Shown here piece after piece: positions 40,701 through 52,700 of a stretch of 64,000 bases of DNA. A program made the translations under genes and the position numbers. A model generated the notes under the pieces. The model was not told the DNA's origin and ran no database searches. It worked only from the letters and a program-made list of their open reading frames with translations. The DNA is from Saxidomus purpurata (Eukaryota; Mollusca; Bivalvia; Venerida; Veneridae), in the NCBI GenBank assembly GCA_022818135.1, contig JAFMSR010000015.1, forward strand, positions 18,359,132-18,423,131, read 5' to 3'. Every line of letters starts with the position of its first letter. The stretch's first letter is position 1.

Positions 40701-43700
40701 GTGAACAAAGATGGCTTTATTGAAATAGCCATATTGCTATTTAAACTCAAGCAGTCAACTCAATGTGCATTGTTAATATTGCTGTTGATAGAGTACTTAA
40801 ACATAAGGACACAATTTATATGTAGATATCATAAAAGTTCTGGGGTTTATGTATGTTAATTTTTTTTAAAACTATTTTTCTTTGTACTTCATTTGTTTTT
40901 TTCTCAAAGACTTTGTAAGGTTGTTTTTTTTTCTGCATATTTCAGGTAACTGAAAAATCATGATAGAGGGCCAAGATGGTTCACCACTGGCTATAATTCA
41001 AGGTCACCCCATCAATAGCAGAAAGGGTCAACTCAGAGATTTGTTCATACCTAAGCCTATATAAAAACAAGGTGACCCCAGGGCAGAGTTAATTTTGACA
41101 AAGGCATCATAATTTAAACAATCTTGGTAGAGGTCCACTAGATATAGAGTATCTCAGCTCTGGGCCTTGTGGTTCAGAGAAGATAAGATCTAAAGAACAA
41201 AATCCTACCTTATAAGCCTATGTATAAACAAGTGACCCCTGGGCTGGGTCAATTTTAACATTAGGGTCATAGTTTGAGCAATCTTGGTAGAGGTGCACTA
41301 GGTTAATTACATTACATGCTAAATATCTAAGCTCTAAGCCTTATGGTTTCAGGAAAGAAGATTTTTAAAGTTTTTCCTATGTAAGCATAATAAAATTGTA
41401 AAAACAAGAGGGCCAAGATAGCCCTATATCGCTCACCTTGGTACAAGTCCACTTCCCTGGTGGGAGATTACTAGACAATGTTATATACCAAATAGGTTTT
41501 CCTACATACATCTTTGTAAAACAAATGACCTCCCCCCCCAGGGAAAGGCCAATTTTGGGCATAATACGAACAAACTTTAAAGAGGTCTACTAGGCAATGC
41601 TACATGCCAAATATCTAAGCTCTAGTCCTTGTGGTTTCAGAGAAGATTTTTAAAGTTTTTCCTATATAAGCCTTTGCAAAACTAAGTGACCACCTGCGCT
41701 GGGTCAATTTTGACCAGGGGGTCATAATTTGAACACTCTTGGTAGAGGTCCACTAGACAATGCTACATGCCAAATATCTAAGCTCAAGGCCTTGTGGTTT
41801 CAGAGAAGATTTTTAAAGTTTTTCCTATTTGTTGCCATAGCAACCAGAGTTCTGCATGGAATGGAATTCTTTGAACAAATTTGATAGAGCTTCATGCAAG
41901 GTACATCCCTGCAAAGTTTCATCAACATTTGCCCAGTGGTTATAGAGGAGATGTTGTTTGAAGGAAATGGGGGATGTACAGATGGACGGATGCCGGATGG
42001 AATGCGATCCTAAAGGCTCACTCTGGCACTTTGTGCCAGGTGAGCTAACAAATGACTCCTTGTGCTATTAGGTCAATTTTGACTTGGTGGTCATAATTTG
42101 AACAATCTTGGTAGACTCAGGTGTTCCTGGTTATTCCACATGCCAAATATCTAAGCTCTAGACCTTCCTGTTCTTGAGAAAAAGATTTTTAAAGTTTTAC
42201 CTTTCCACTGCCATGGCAACCAGAGTTCTGCATTGAATAACTATAAAAGAGCCTCATGCAAGGAACATCCCTGCCAAGTTTGATCAAATGAAGTTTTAAA
42301 ACTGATCCCGTAAGTAGTTACTGAGACATGCCCATGATAGTGCCTTGCATGCAAAATGTTAACGCCCACGCAACAGTGACAGTAAAAGGCCCCCCTTATT
42401 CTTCAAACAGGACATTTAAAAGAAGTAAACAAGTGCTTTTCTAATTAAATATTCATATCAATTTCAAATAACGACTATCACATATCTCTTAAAAAAACAC
42501 ACACTCAAAGGCAACTATAACCATAAATTTTGCAGTACTATACAAAATAATATTACATTATATTTTTTTTTGGTATATGGTGTATTCATAATTCTTATCA
42601 TCCATCTTGATATTGAATGATATCAGCCCTACTTGTAACAATATGACATGGTATTGAATATAAAGGTCATAGCCTTAGTTGTTACTATCATAACATAAAG
42701 GCACCGAGAAACAAACAGGATGTTTAAAAAGGCCTCATTGCTCAAGCCACCAATAATAATGTTATCAGAAATAATTGATCTAATTTTCTCATTCAGTAAT
42801 TATGTTTGACAGGGGAAAAAATTATACACAGGTCAATAATGCTGTCTGGTACTTAAAAAATTCTGAGTGTCCCTGAAAAACATGATTATTTTCAGATCTT
42901 TTAACATTATAATTATTTGGACATAATTTTTCTTCCTGACCAAGGGTAATGGTTCATGTAGGTGCATTATATCATGCAAACTAAAGCCCAACGCAGTTTA
43001 ATCAAAATCATTTCAGACCATAAACTGCTAAATTTTTAAAATGGACTTGTCCATCTTTCCATCTTGGTCAGTACCATTTACTATTTAAAGGGATGCCCCT
43101 TGATCTTTTAATAAAAGAATAGCAAACAGTGCAGATCATGATCACTCTGCATGATCGTGCAGGGTAATATGAATACCTATCAGATAGGCAATATCACTTG
43201 CTGTCTGCAAGAAGAAAGTTAGTTTATAACCTTTGCACACCGACATATTCTGTCTGCTAACCTGCGCATGGACTTCTTTTTTTTTTTTTTTTTTTGAGAC
43301 GTCAATTTTAAGCGTTCTCATAAGATGTCAATATACCTAGGTTTGAGTACGACATGTCTGCTTTATGTCTGTGAAAAAATATTTGCACGCGCTCAAAACA
43401 CTATCCCACAGGGGCCTGTACGCGAAACGTAACTTGTAAAATGAAAATTTTCAAAGCTGGTAAAATTATGTCCAAGGTCATTTTCAAGGTTGTCTTAAAG
43501 TGTCAGCATTTGCCTCAGACGTCTGAGATTTCAACATTCAGGAGCTGTCGGCACAGCCTTTAAATTCATACAGACAAAACGTGTTCCATACAGTAACTGT
43601 CACTTCTATGGAAGGCCAAACCTGTAATAACATGTATACGGTTTATTATGTTATAGGCGTTTAAAGGATATATAATAATTCTGTAAGACTAGTTTTTTTC

Positions 43701-46700
43701 GGTTAATGTTCACCTGAATTTGCATTTAGTGTGTGTCAGTGGTTGAAAATGGGAACAAACATGAGACTTTCAGCCATAAAAACAGCTAATTTTTTTTTAT
43801 GAACCTTTGCACTTCCGGCATATTTTGTACCATATACTATTGACAGACATGCATGTGTTTTTAATAAACACTGTACATCAACGGTATGCTCACTCTGCTT
43901 GATCTGCGCGTGTATGTATACCTGTCAGATAGCAATAGACTTGAGCTGTAACATGAAAGTAAAATTTCCATTGGCCTACCTACATTGGTCACACGAAGGG
44001 TCACCCTGTCTGCTAACCTGCACATGGACTTTTTTTTTTTTTTTTTTGCTAACGAGAGGTCAATTCTAAGCGTCCTCATAAGATGTCAATATACCTAGGT
44101 TTGAGTACGACATGTCTGCTTTATGTCTGTGAAAAAATATTTGCACGCGCTCAAAACACTATCCCACAGGGGCCTGTACGCGAACGTTGGTAAAATGAAA
44201 ATTTTCAAAGCTGGTAAAATTGTGTCCAAGGTCATTTTCAAGGTTGTCTTAAAGTGTCAGCATTTGCCTCAGACATCTGAGATTTCAACATTCAGGAGCT
44301 GTCGGCATAGCCTTTAAATTCATACAGACAAAACGTGTTCCATACAGTAACTGTCACTTCTATGGAAGGCCAAACCTGTCTTAACCCCCGTATACGGTTT
44401 ATTACGTTATAGGCGTTCAAAGGATATACCAGTTTATTTTAGCCTGATTGTGAAGAAAGCTTGTAGCTTATTGAGTCACTTTCGAGTCTGCTTCCTTAAA
44501 AAACCAGTACTGGTGTAATATGAAGAACGGTCCTGACCCCATTGGGGCTCGAACCTGCAACCTCCAGGATGAGCGGCAGGTTGAAAACTATTATAACTTA
44601 TATAACTCCTCCAAGTAAAATGAACCATTTCTATCACTACAACAACAATAATCACTATTTTTCTCAGAGAATTTAAAACCTCAAAAGCACCTTTACTATT
44701 ATTCAACTTCTATATTATGTTGCTTTTTTTTTCAAAAAAATAAGACAACCAATTTTTAATATGAGCTTTTCTGCCTTATCAAGAAAACCAGTTACCTAGT
44801 ACACTAGTCTATACCCTTCTTATATCGAATTACATAATATGTAAATACACTGATTAACTTTACCTTATACGATACAATTTTTAAACTAAGAAACTTTTTT
44901 CCATAAGTGAATCAATTGTCAAATAGTCGACTACTGTAAAATGATATATCAAAATAAGTTTCAAGATCATATTATTCTTTTATTACAGTTTTTTTCTTAC
45001 AACAAAAAAAGTATTGTAAACCCCTTGCTGTAAACATGTTTCAGGACGATCTATTTTTAATTAATTAAAGAAATATCAGACATGACAGGATTTCAAAGAA
45101 CCCCATTGATATAAATCACATCTAGACAATACCATAATTATGATACTCAGTGCCATTACAAATAACGGCATGACATCCAATTTTAAAATATCAGCAAATG
45201 ACAAATACTAACTTTATCAATTACCGTAAAAGGCCTATAAGACTATTGCCTCTAATTAACGCCCTTTTCACTGACTTTTCTTATTTGTAGGAACATTATA
45301 CAGTGTACTGGAGAATTGCATCTAATGCATATTTTATCCTTTCCCACAAATTTCCTTCTTGCCGATAGTCTCTGCCGCAGTGCATGAATTGTTGAGTGAC
45401 TTAATTATATATGCAATACAGTATGCAACTTAGTTTAGTTAATACTCATTTATTTAAGCTCGTTTGTGAAGAAAGCTTGTAGCTTATCGAGTCACTCTCG
45501 AGTCGACTTCCTGGAAAAATCAGTACTGGTGTAATATGAGTAGGTACGGTCGTGACCCCAGTGGGGCTTGAACCGGCAACCTCAGGGATGAGCTGCAGAT
45601 ACCTTAACATCTTCACCACTGCTCCCCTTATATATATATATTCACACTTTACTTCTGCGAAAAGTCCAGCTAAAAATTAATAATTCACATTAAGACTTTT
45701 CTGGTATTTATAGATAATTAACAAAATTGTCAATAATAAAATGACTTCCTAATGCCACTTTGTTATTGGGTCTAAGCTGTCATATAGACTATTGGCAACT
45801 TAATTACATAATTAATGTTATAAATTAATTGAATTCATATTGGCCTTCTAACTGGACTTCTGACAGTCATATTGGCCTGAGAAATTGGCATTTATTAACT
45901 ATATCATATTTTCATATGTTTTTCAAATCTTCAGAAGAAAAAAGTTTCCATTTTGGCCATAATGTCAAAAACAAATGCTAGATTTGATGCACTTGTTTCA
46001 AAATGGCGTCCAGAACTACAGAAACATGGTCCTGTATTGGCCGAGCAAATAGTCAAATCTGATTGGACAGATCTCAGACCTACTGATCGAGTTTTTTCCA
46101 TATTGGCCATGTTTTTTTCGGCTATTGGCCAAGTTTTGGTTTTTCTTGGCGTAGTTTCTACCATATTGCAAGAATAAATTAATCAGTATCACTTCTTATA
46201 TTACATAATTATAGTTTATTAAGAATCAGTATAATAGAGCTATTTCTCTTCAGACTCCATAAAAAGTCTGATAAAAAAATATCTTCGGCATAACATATTC
46301 ACATCTCAAACATCATGTCAAAGCCAAAAATAAATATATCCCAAAAAAAAATTGCCAAAAATTTCGGCTTTAAATACTTTGAATTTGCACTGAATTCGAA
46401 AGCGTTTAATTGCACTTTATTTTATTTTGTGGTGCATATTTTCATATTACAGCTATACATCAAGTGAGTGAGATTCTACGTTAAAACTTTATACATTTAT
46501 CAGTTTACACCCGTCTTCTCCTATAATATAGAAGTTATTAAAGAAACAAAATATTTTCAGCAAAACAAAGATATATATAATATTATGCATATACCTTCCT
46601 GTTTACAGTTATCCTCCGTGAAGGCATCATCATATATATGCATGCTCTCATATTCATGGAACTTGGGCTTCTCCATAACGTAAATAAATACCAAGAAAAC

Positions 46701-49700
46701 AAAACAAGTGAAAACAAGACTTAAAGCCCAATTGTTTGTACTATGATATCCAAATTTTTCTTTAAAGTTTAAAACCACATGTTATTGACTAAATCAGAAA
46801 AAAAACAAATAACAGAATAGTCTTCCTATTGATTATTAACAGCAGATTAAGATTGCCAACAATGATTAAGTCATTTTAACCACTCTGCAAAATATAGCAT
46901 GCAATTAAATCCCCCTTAATAACGAAACACTATCATGCATGTGAATGTATTGTGTAACAATTTTTCTTCTTCTACCATTATTTTGAAACAGGTAGTTTTT
47001 CACACCTTTAACACCTGGTAAAAAAAATCAATAATAAATTCATTTTGTACATCTTTTTTTTTCCACTGTGAATAAGAGTGTGCCTGTGACCTCAGGTAAA
47101 GTGCTAGTCGTCTAGTCTGGCCCAGTGTCTGGCAATATCTAGTTTAAATCCTGGTTCAGTACTAATGAAACTTTTTCATGCTCCATCAAGTTTGCACACT
47201 AAACAGTTATAACTATTTACCACTTTATACTACCTTTAAGATAACAATTATGGTAAGAGAGCTATAGTTTAAATCATTTTAAATATTTATGGGAAAAAGT
47301 TTTCAGAACATTTCTTTTGAGAATTTATAAAATATAACAATGTTATATTCATCAAAAGTCTGAGCATGAAACTCAGTGGCACAATGGTAGCGCATTGCCT
47401 CAGGATTAAAGGGCCCCGGGTTCGATCCCTACCATCGCCATGTCGGTAGTGCCCATAGGCAAGACACAAATAATTCCACACTGCCTCTCTCTCTTCGAGA
47501 CTCATTCCATCAGGGAATGAGTCTCGAGAGCGATTAATATAAGTTGTAAGAACTTGTTACGCAATCGAGAATAAACAAATTAGTATAAACAATGATACTC
47601 AGTTTAGCATGAAAAGTTTTATAAGGCAAATGGCCTGGCGGTAAATGCATTCTGCAAAATGTGACTTAAAAAGAAAAAGATTTATTAACTGCTTTAGGGT
47701 GTAGCATTTGTCACTTTAGTTCTTGCTTACATTTGTACATATTGACCAGATAGCAAAAACTTTAATTTGCTGCTTGAATACCTGTTCAGATCAGGGGTCA
47801 TATTTCAGTAGCATCTTAAGTAACTTCTTGAGTATTTTACCTTAAGTCCAAAATTTGTAATTATTATAATTCTCTCAAAAGTGATCGATTGTGTGTAATT
47901 TCATCCTCATTATAGAAAATGGTCATGGAAGATTTAATTAATGTTCAACATGCTGCAATGCACATTCTCCTTTTTAAGTTTTCTTCTTAAAAAAATCGTT
48001 AATTTTAAGGAAAATCTAAACACACTAAAAAGTCACTTATGATGCTACTGGAATATGGCCCCAGGTCTTCAGGTTTGAAAGAGATTTTTTTAGAACTTTT
48101 CAAAATGAAAAAGTGGACAAGAGTAAAACAAATATAAGGATAAACTCTAATACTAGTTTGTTTCTTTCTGTTAATATTTTACGTGCAAGACCAGAGTGTT
48201 CCCATCACTAACTTCATTTAGTGCTATTAACATGACTTTTGTGCTTCTTAGGTGCTAATAACTTTATTTAAGGCTATTAGCATGTGCTTCTTAGGTGCTA
48301 AAGTGTAATATCCATCATGTTGTAGCTAGTGTAAGAATTATGGTTAGAATTGCTCTTTATTAGAAGCCTGTTGAAATTTAGTTGTGCACAACCAAAGCAG
48401 TATTTTTTTGTACCTATGAATACTGAAATGGCCTCCTTCACATGCAGATATAGTGAAAAGGAGGATGATAATAAAATAGGGTTATTGGTATAGTAACGTG
48501 ATCCAGGATGCCGGATTTGCTCGAGTTGTGTGTTGGATCTCACAAGTGCGTAGCACGAGTATGATCCGACCTTGACCGGAGTCAATCCTGCTTATAGACC
48601 ACATTACTATACTTATTACTCTTTTGGCACTTGCCTGTTTGTATTTTAGGGCCAATTGATTGCACTCTTACAAATAATGCCATACTGTCCGTATTGCACA
48701 TGCATATACAATACGGATTTTTTTGTTTTTGTTAGGCCATATTTGATGGTTGAATAAAGGCTGTATTTTGACAGAATATTTATAGGTATTATAATAAAGA
48801 TGGTAAGGTGGTAAAATTGGGGAAGTTGTATGTGAAAATCCACGAGTAAATCAAAATTGGACTGCATTTTCATTGAAGATCATTTATGTGTATTTCACTG
48901 CAATACAGAAAAGAATTCATAAAATGTATTTTCAATTATGATTCCGACTGCACACCAGGAAACTACCACAGGACATCCAAACCAACCACTGTGTGAACAT
49001 CATGATTGGCGCCTTGGCTATTGAACACTCAATGGACAACCTGAGTGCTCTATTCATTTTTCGCTGATCTCCTTGAAGGTGAATGCAGTGGTCGTCACTG
49101 GCGGGTGTTAGTGGCGACTGCTGGCAGGTGTTCATTTGCAGATTACACTATACAATTATAGACTAATTTTGAGGTCAATACATAGTTTTGCGGACCTGCT
49201 AAAAGTGATATTGACCGAGGACGAAGTTGATCACCCTGAAGGTGAATGCAGTGGTCGTCACTGGCGGGTGTTAGTGGCGACTGCTGGCAGGTGTTCATTT
49301 GCAGATTACACTATACAATTATAGACTAATTTTGAGGTCAATACATAGTTTTGCGGACCTGTTAAAAGTGATATTGACCGAGGACGAAGTCCGAGGTCAA
49401 TATCATTTTTTCACAGGTCCACAAAACTTTGTATTGACCGAAACATTAGTCTAAAATTATTACATCGTATACCTCATAAAGAGTATTGAAAATCATACGA
49501 GAATATAACAGAATGATGTCTTAAAATCCGTGCAGGTCTACACATCATTTTCCAGATCTACACATACTTTTGCAGACCCGGCACGTGAGCGCTATCGGCC
49601 AATCAGGATTAAGTATATATGACAGGTATACGATATAGTGCTATACTGCATAAAGGATGTGTAGATGTTTGTTCTATATTTAGATGTTTCGCTGTAACTG

Positions 49701-52700
49701 CATGAGTAGTATCTTTCAAGATACTTGAAAACATTAAATTATTACCACAAGTTAATGAGCTTGTCATTTTTATGACCAAATATTTTTACTGACAAATGCC
49801 AATAACACCTTCTAATTACAGCTATATAAAGAAAAAACCAGCTATTGTTTGAAATTCAGTTCTTGTGAAAGAGCCCATGGCAAGGCTAGCTCTGGCATAA
49901 GCCAATGCCAATATTGGCTGCCAAAAAGTTAAATTGTTTCATAAGAAATTGAATTGGCTGCATACTTTAAAGAAAGAATATGTTTTGTGTGCAACACAAA
50001 CAGTGCCACATGGAAAGAATGGCTCAAAGGAAAAATGTGCCAGTGCTAGCCCTGCATTGAAATTGAAATCCCCCCCGGCCCCTGATTTCAGGACCCAAGG
50101 GGCAATTTGCCCACCATAACAAATTTCTTCCAAATCATATACATACACCTTGACTAAGAAAAAAAAAGAAAAAAAAAAGAAGAGAAACTTACAATGAAAT
50201 GGGGAAGAAAAGGAAAAAAATAAGAAAGCATATTTGAAGGAGCAGCAGTCTTATTGTCATTTGATTTACACTTTCCTTATTCCTTGTCTGCAGCATTTAT
50301 AAATCTAGTGATATTAATGTCAATCCTTTTCAAATTAATCAGACATTGTATCCTTGACATCTATAAAACAGAATAGTTTGTTCTTCATATCAGATGTAAA
50401 CCTTCTCTCTTGATGTGGTGAGATTTTGATTGTACAATTTCACTGTAACAAACAAAACTACCTGTCCCACCAGTACATTTATATTGCATAAGGACCATCC
50501 TCACATAAACCACACATAAGACCACAAGATAAAGACCTCAATTCAACATTAATTTCGTTTTCTGTCCAGTACATCCTAGAAGTTACACAATAAATGACAA
50601 TGATACATTACACCATGCAACCCTTTCTGTACAGAAAGTTACTGTGCTTTTGGATTTTTTCATGTTACCAAAATTTTTCGCTTTTTTTACCTAAAACAAA
50701 GCATTTTTATTTTGGTGCATGTATTTTTGCCACCTAGAATTGGTTGCGTAAATTTGTCCAATTATCTAATGAGACCCAACTGCAAATGTAAATAAAATGG
50801 CCATTTTATGAAGAGTATTTTATTGTTTGTAACAATAATTTATCAAAGCAATTTTACTCAGCATCTTACTATTTATCGATTATCAATGTAGTATGAGAAA
50901 AGGTAACATGTATAGTATATTAACCATGGATTGTTAAAAAGATATCTAATTTGTAACTTAGATATATTTTGATGTGTTACATTTTCATTATTCTTTAATG
51001 GTGGCGAATGGTGGCGAAATAGGCAAATTATTAACCATGTCCAAAATATATGTAATATCCCAAAGTATGCTACACTTTATACATCTTGCAAGTTACACTA
51101 AATGATACATACGGAATATTATAACAGTCGGCTGATCTGCGGAGTCGTATCTTTTGAGTTGGCTGTGTAGTTCCGGATCACATGAGAGGCGGAGCCTCGA
51201 GTGTGATCCTGATCTATGCAGCCAATGAGAAATATACACACGCAGATGACAACCGACTGTTATAATATACCTTTTATTATATACCTTTTACCGAATATCA
51301 TATGTTAAATTTTATATAAATGTTAATTTGTGTCATTAATGGCAAAAATCAACATAACGCGCTATTTCGTGTCACGTTTTATATGACGTCGATGACGTCA
51401 CTTCCTTCTTCCATGTATAAACAAACAACATTAATAAAAAGAAAATGCAAAATGTAAATCATCTTTCTAGTTTATTGAACGCGAATAAGACGTTGTATTC
51501 ATTTGTCTTCAAATGTGGCATTAAAAAAATGTGAAGACAATGAAACTACACTTATTTTACTGCATCGATGTGGATCTATTTTTCAACTTTTAGCGTAGGA
51601 ATAGGTATGAATATGCATTTGTGTACAACTTACACGGTAGACAGATAAGATACGGCTAAATCCATCTGATACAGAAAATTTGATACGGGATGTTGTATTT
51701 TACTGCACAAATACTAAAGAAATTTCAGATAAACATTAGTAGGTATGTAAAAAAATACATTACACGATGCACCTATATGATGAACACACAAACGCAGCAG
51801 GTACCTTACACGTACAATTTTCCACGATACAATAATGTACATTAGTACAAACCTTACAAGCTGATTTCTAACACGTTATCTGCTTTATTGCAATGAGTAA
51901 ATTCAAAATCCCGTAAAATCAGCACAACAAAATTATTTCAATTTATATTATATGTACATATGAAAGGGTCTTAATTCAATGAAAAATCATTGAACAGGAA
52001 AATGCTGGTAAAATGCACATCTCCTGTTGTTAGTGAGTTACATTTCAGTCTGTGTTTCCAGGTAACTTTGAAGGTATATGAAAAGTGTTCAAAGGGCAAT
52101 AACTCTATGGAAAATTTTTGGAACCTGATCATGAAGATAGGAAGCCAGTATGTCTTCTGAATAGTGAAACTTTTTATGAAGTTCCATTGATTACAAGCCT
52201 AGTTGTTCCTTAGAAATAGTCCTGATACAAAAGTGCTGCAAATACTGTATGAACATAAAATGAAAGTCGCATAATACAGTGTAAAAATATCGTCTAAAAA
52301 TATGATCCGATTCAAGTCAAGATTCCTGAGAAATAGCCCAGACAAGAATGTGGGATGGATGCCTGCCCATACGCACAAAGACTATTACCATATCCCCCAC
52401 TATACAACTTATGTATTCCTAGAAACACGGATACTATATTTCGCCTTTTTTCACATTGCAGACATTTTCACGCCTACAAACTGTCGCAGAATCGTATCAA
52501 TTGCAAATACCACGTAAAAATTAGTCGCTATGGCATGAACTTATGAATTTTCAATGCACATGCCTCCAGCAAGTAGTTTAATGTCTATTTGTAATATTTT
52601 ACACCTGAAAAATCAGTAAGACCGGTAGATCATTTGGAATGATTTAACCATCATGTAGCACAAGGAAGAAATCTGTGCAGATTGCAAATGAAAATGTTAA

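Larger units (their letters stand above)
28143..46594 (-). other. Large intron (25 kb to exon 12), part downstream of the alternative exon
   Basis: Repeat-dominated. Named elements: SINEs at 28220, 38655, 44439 and 45455; tRNA-like remnants at 29240 and 30655; pearl-like elements at 30979, 36178 and 41403; a duplicated block at 43250 and 44006. The stretches 32340-33430, 33530-36170, 37280-38640, 38880-41000 and 45630-46590 show no confident feature beyond homopolymers (poly-C near 32698, poly-G near 38464). Confidence 0.5.

Noticed and set aside
45931..46177. Overlapping open frames on both strands (for example MSKTNARFDALVSKWRPELQ)
   Set aside because: The region is built from repeated TTGGCC words; no splice sites, family match or codon signal.
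46677..46778. Hydrophobic stretch (WALSLVFTCFVFLVFIYV) in frame upstream of the alternative ATG, suggesting a membrane anchor
   Set aside because: There is no in-frame ATG before it and a stop lies just upstream. It is more simply a pyrimidine-rich 5' UTR or intron end.
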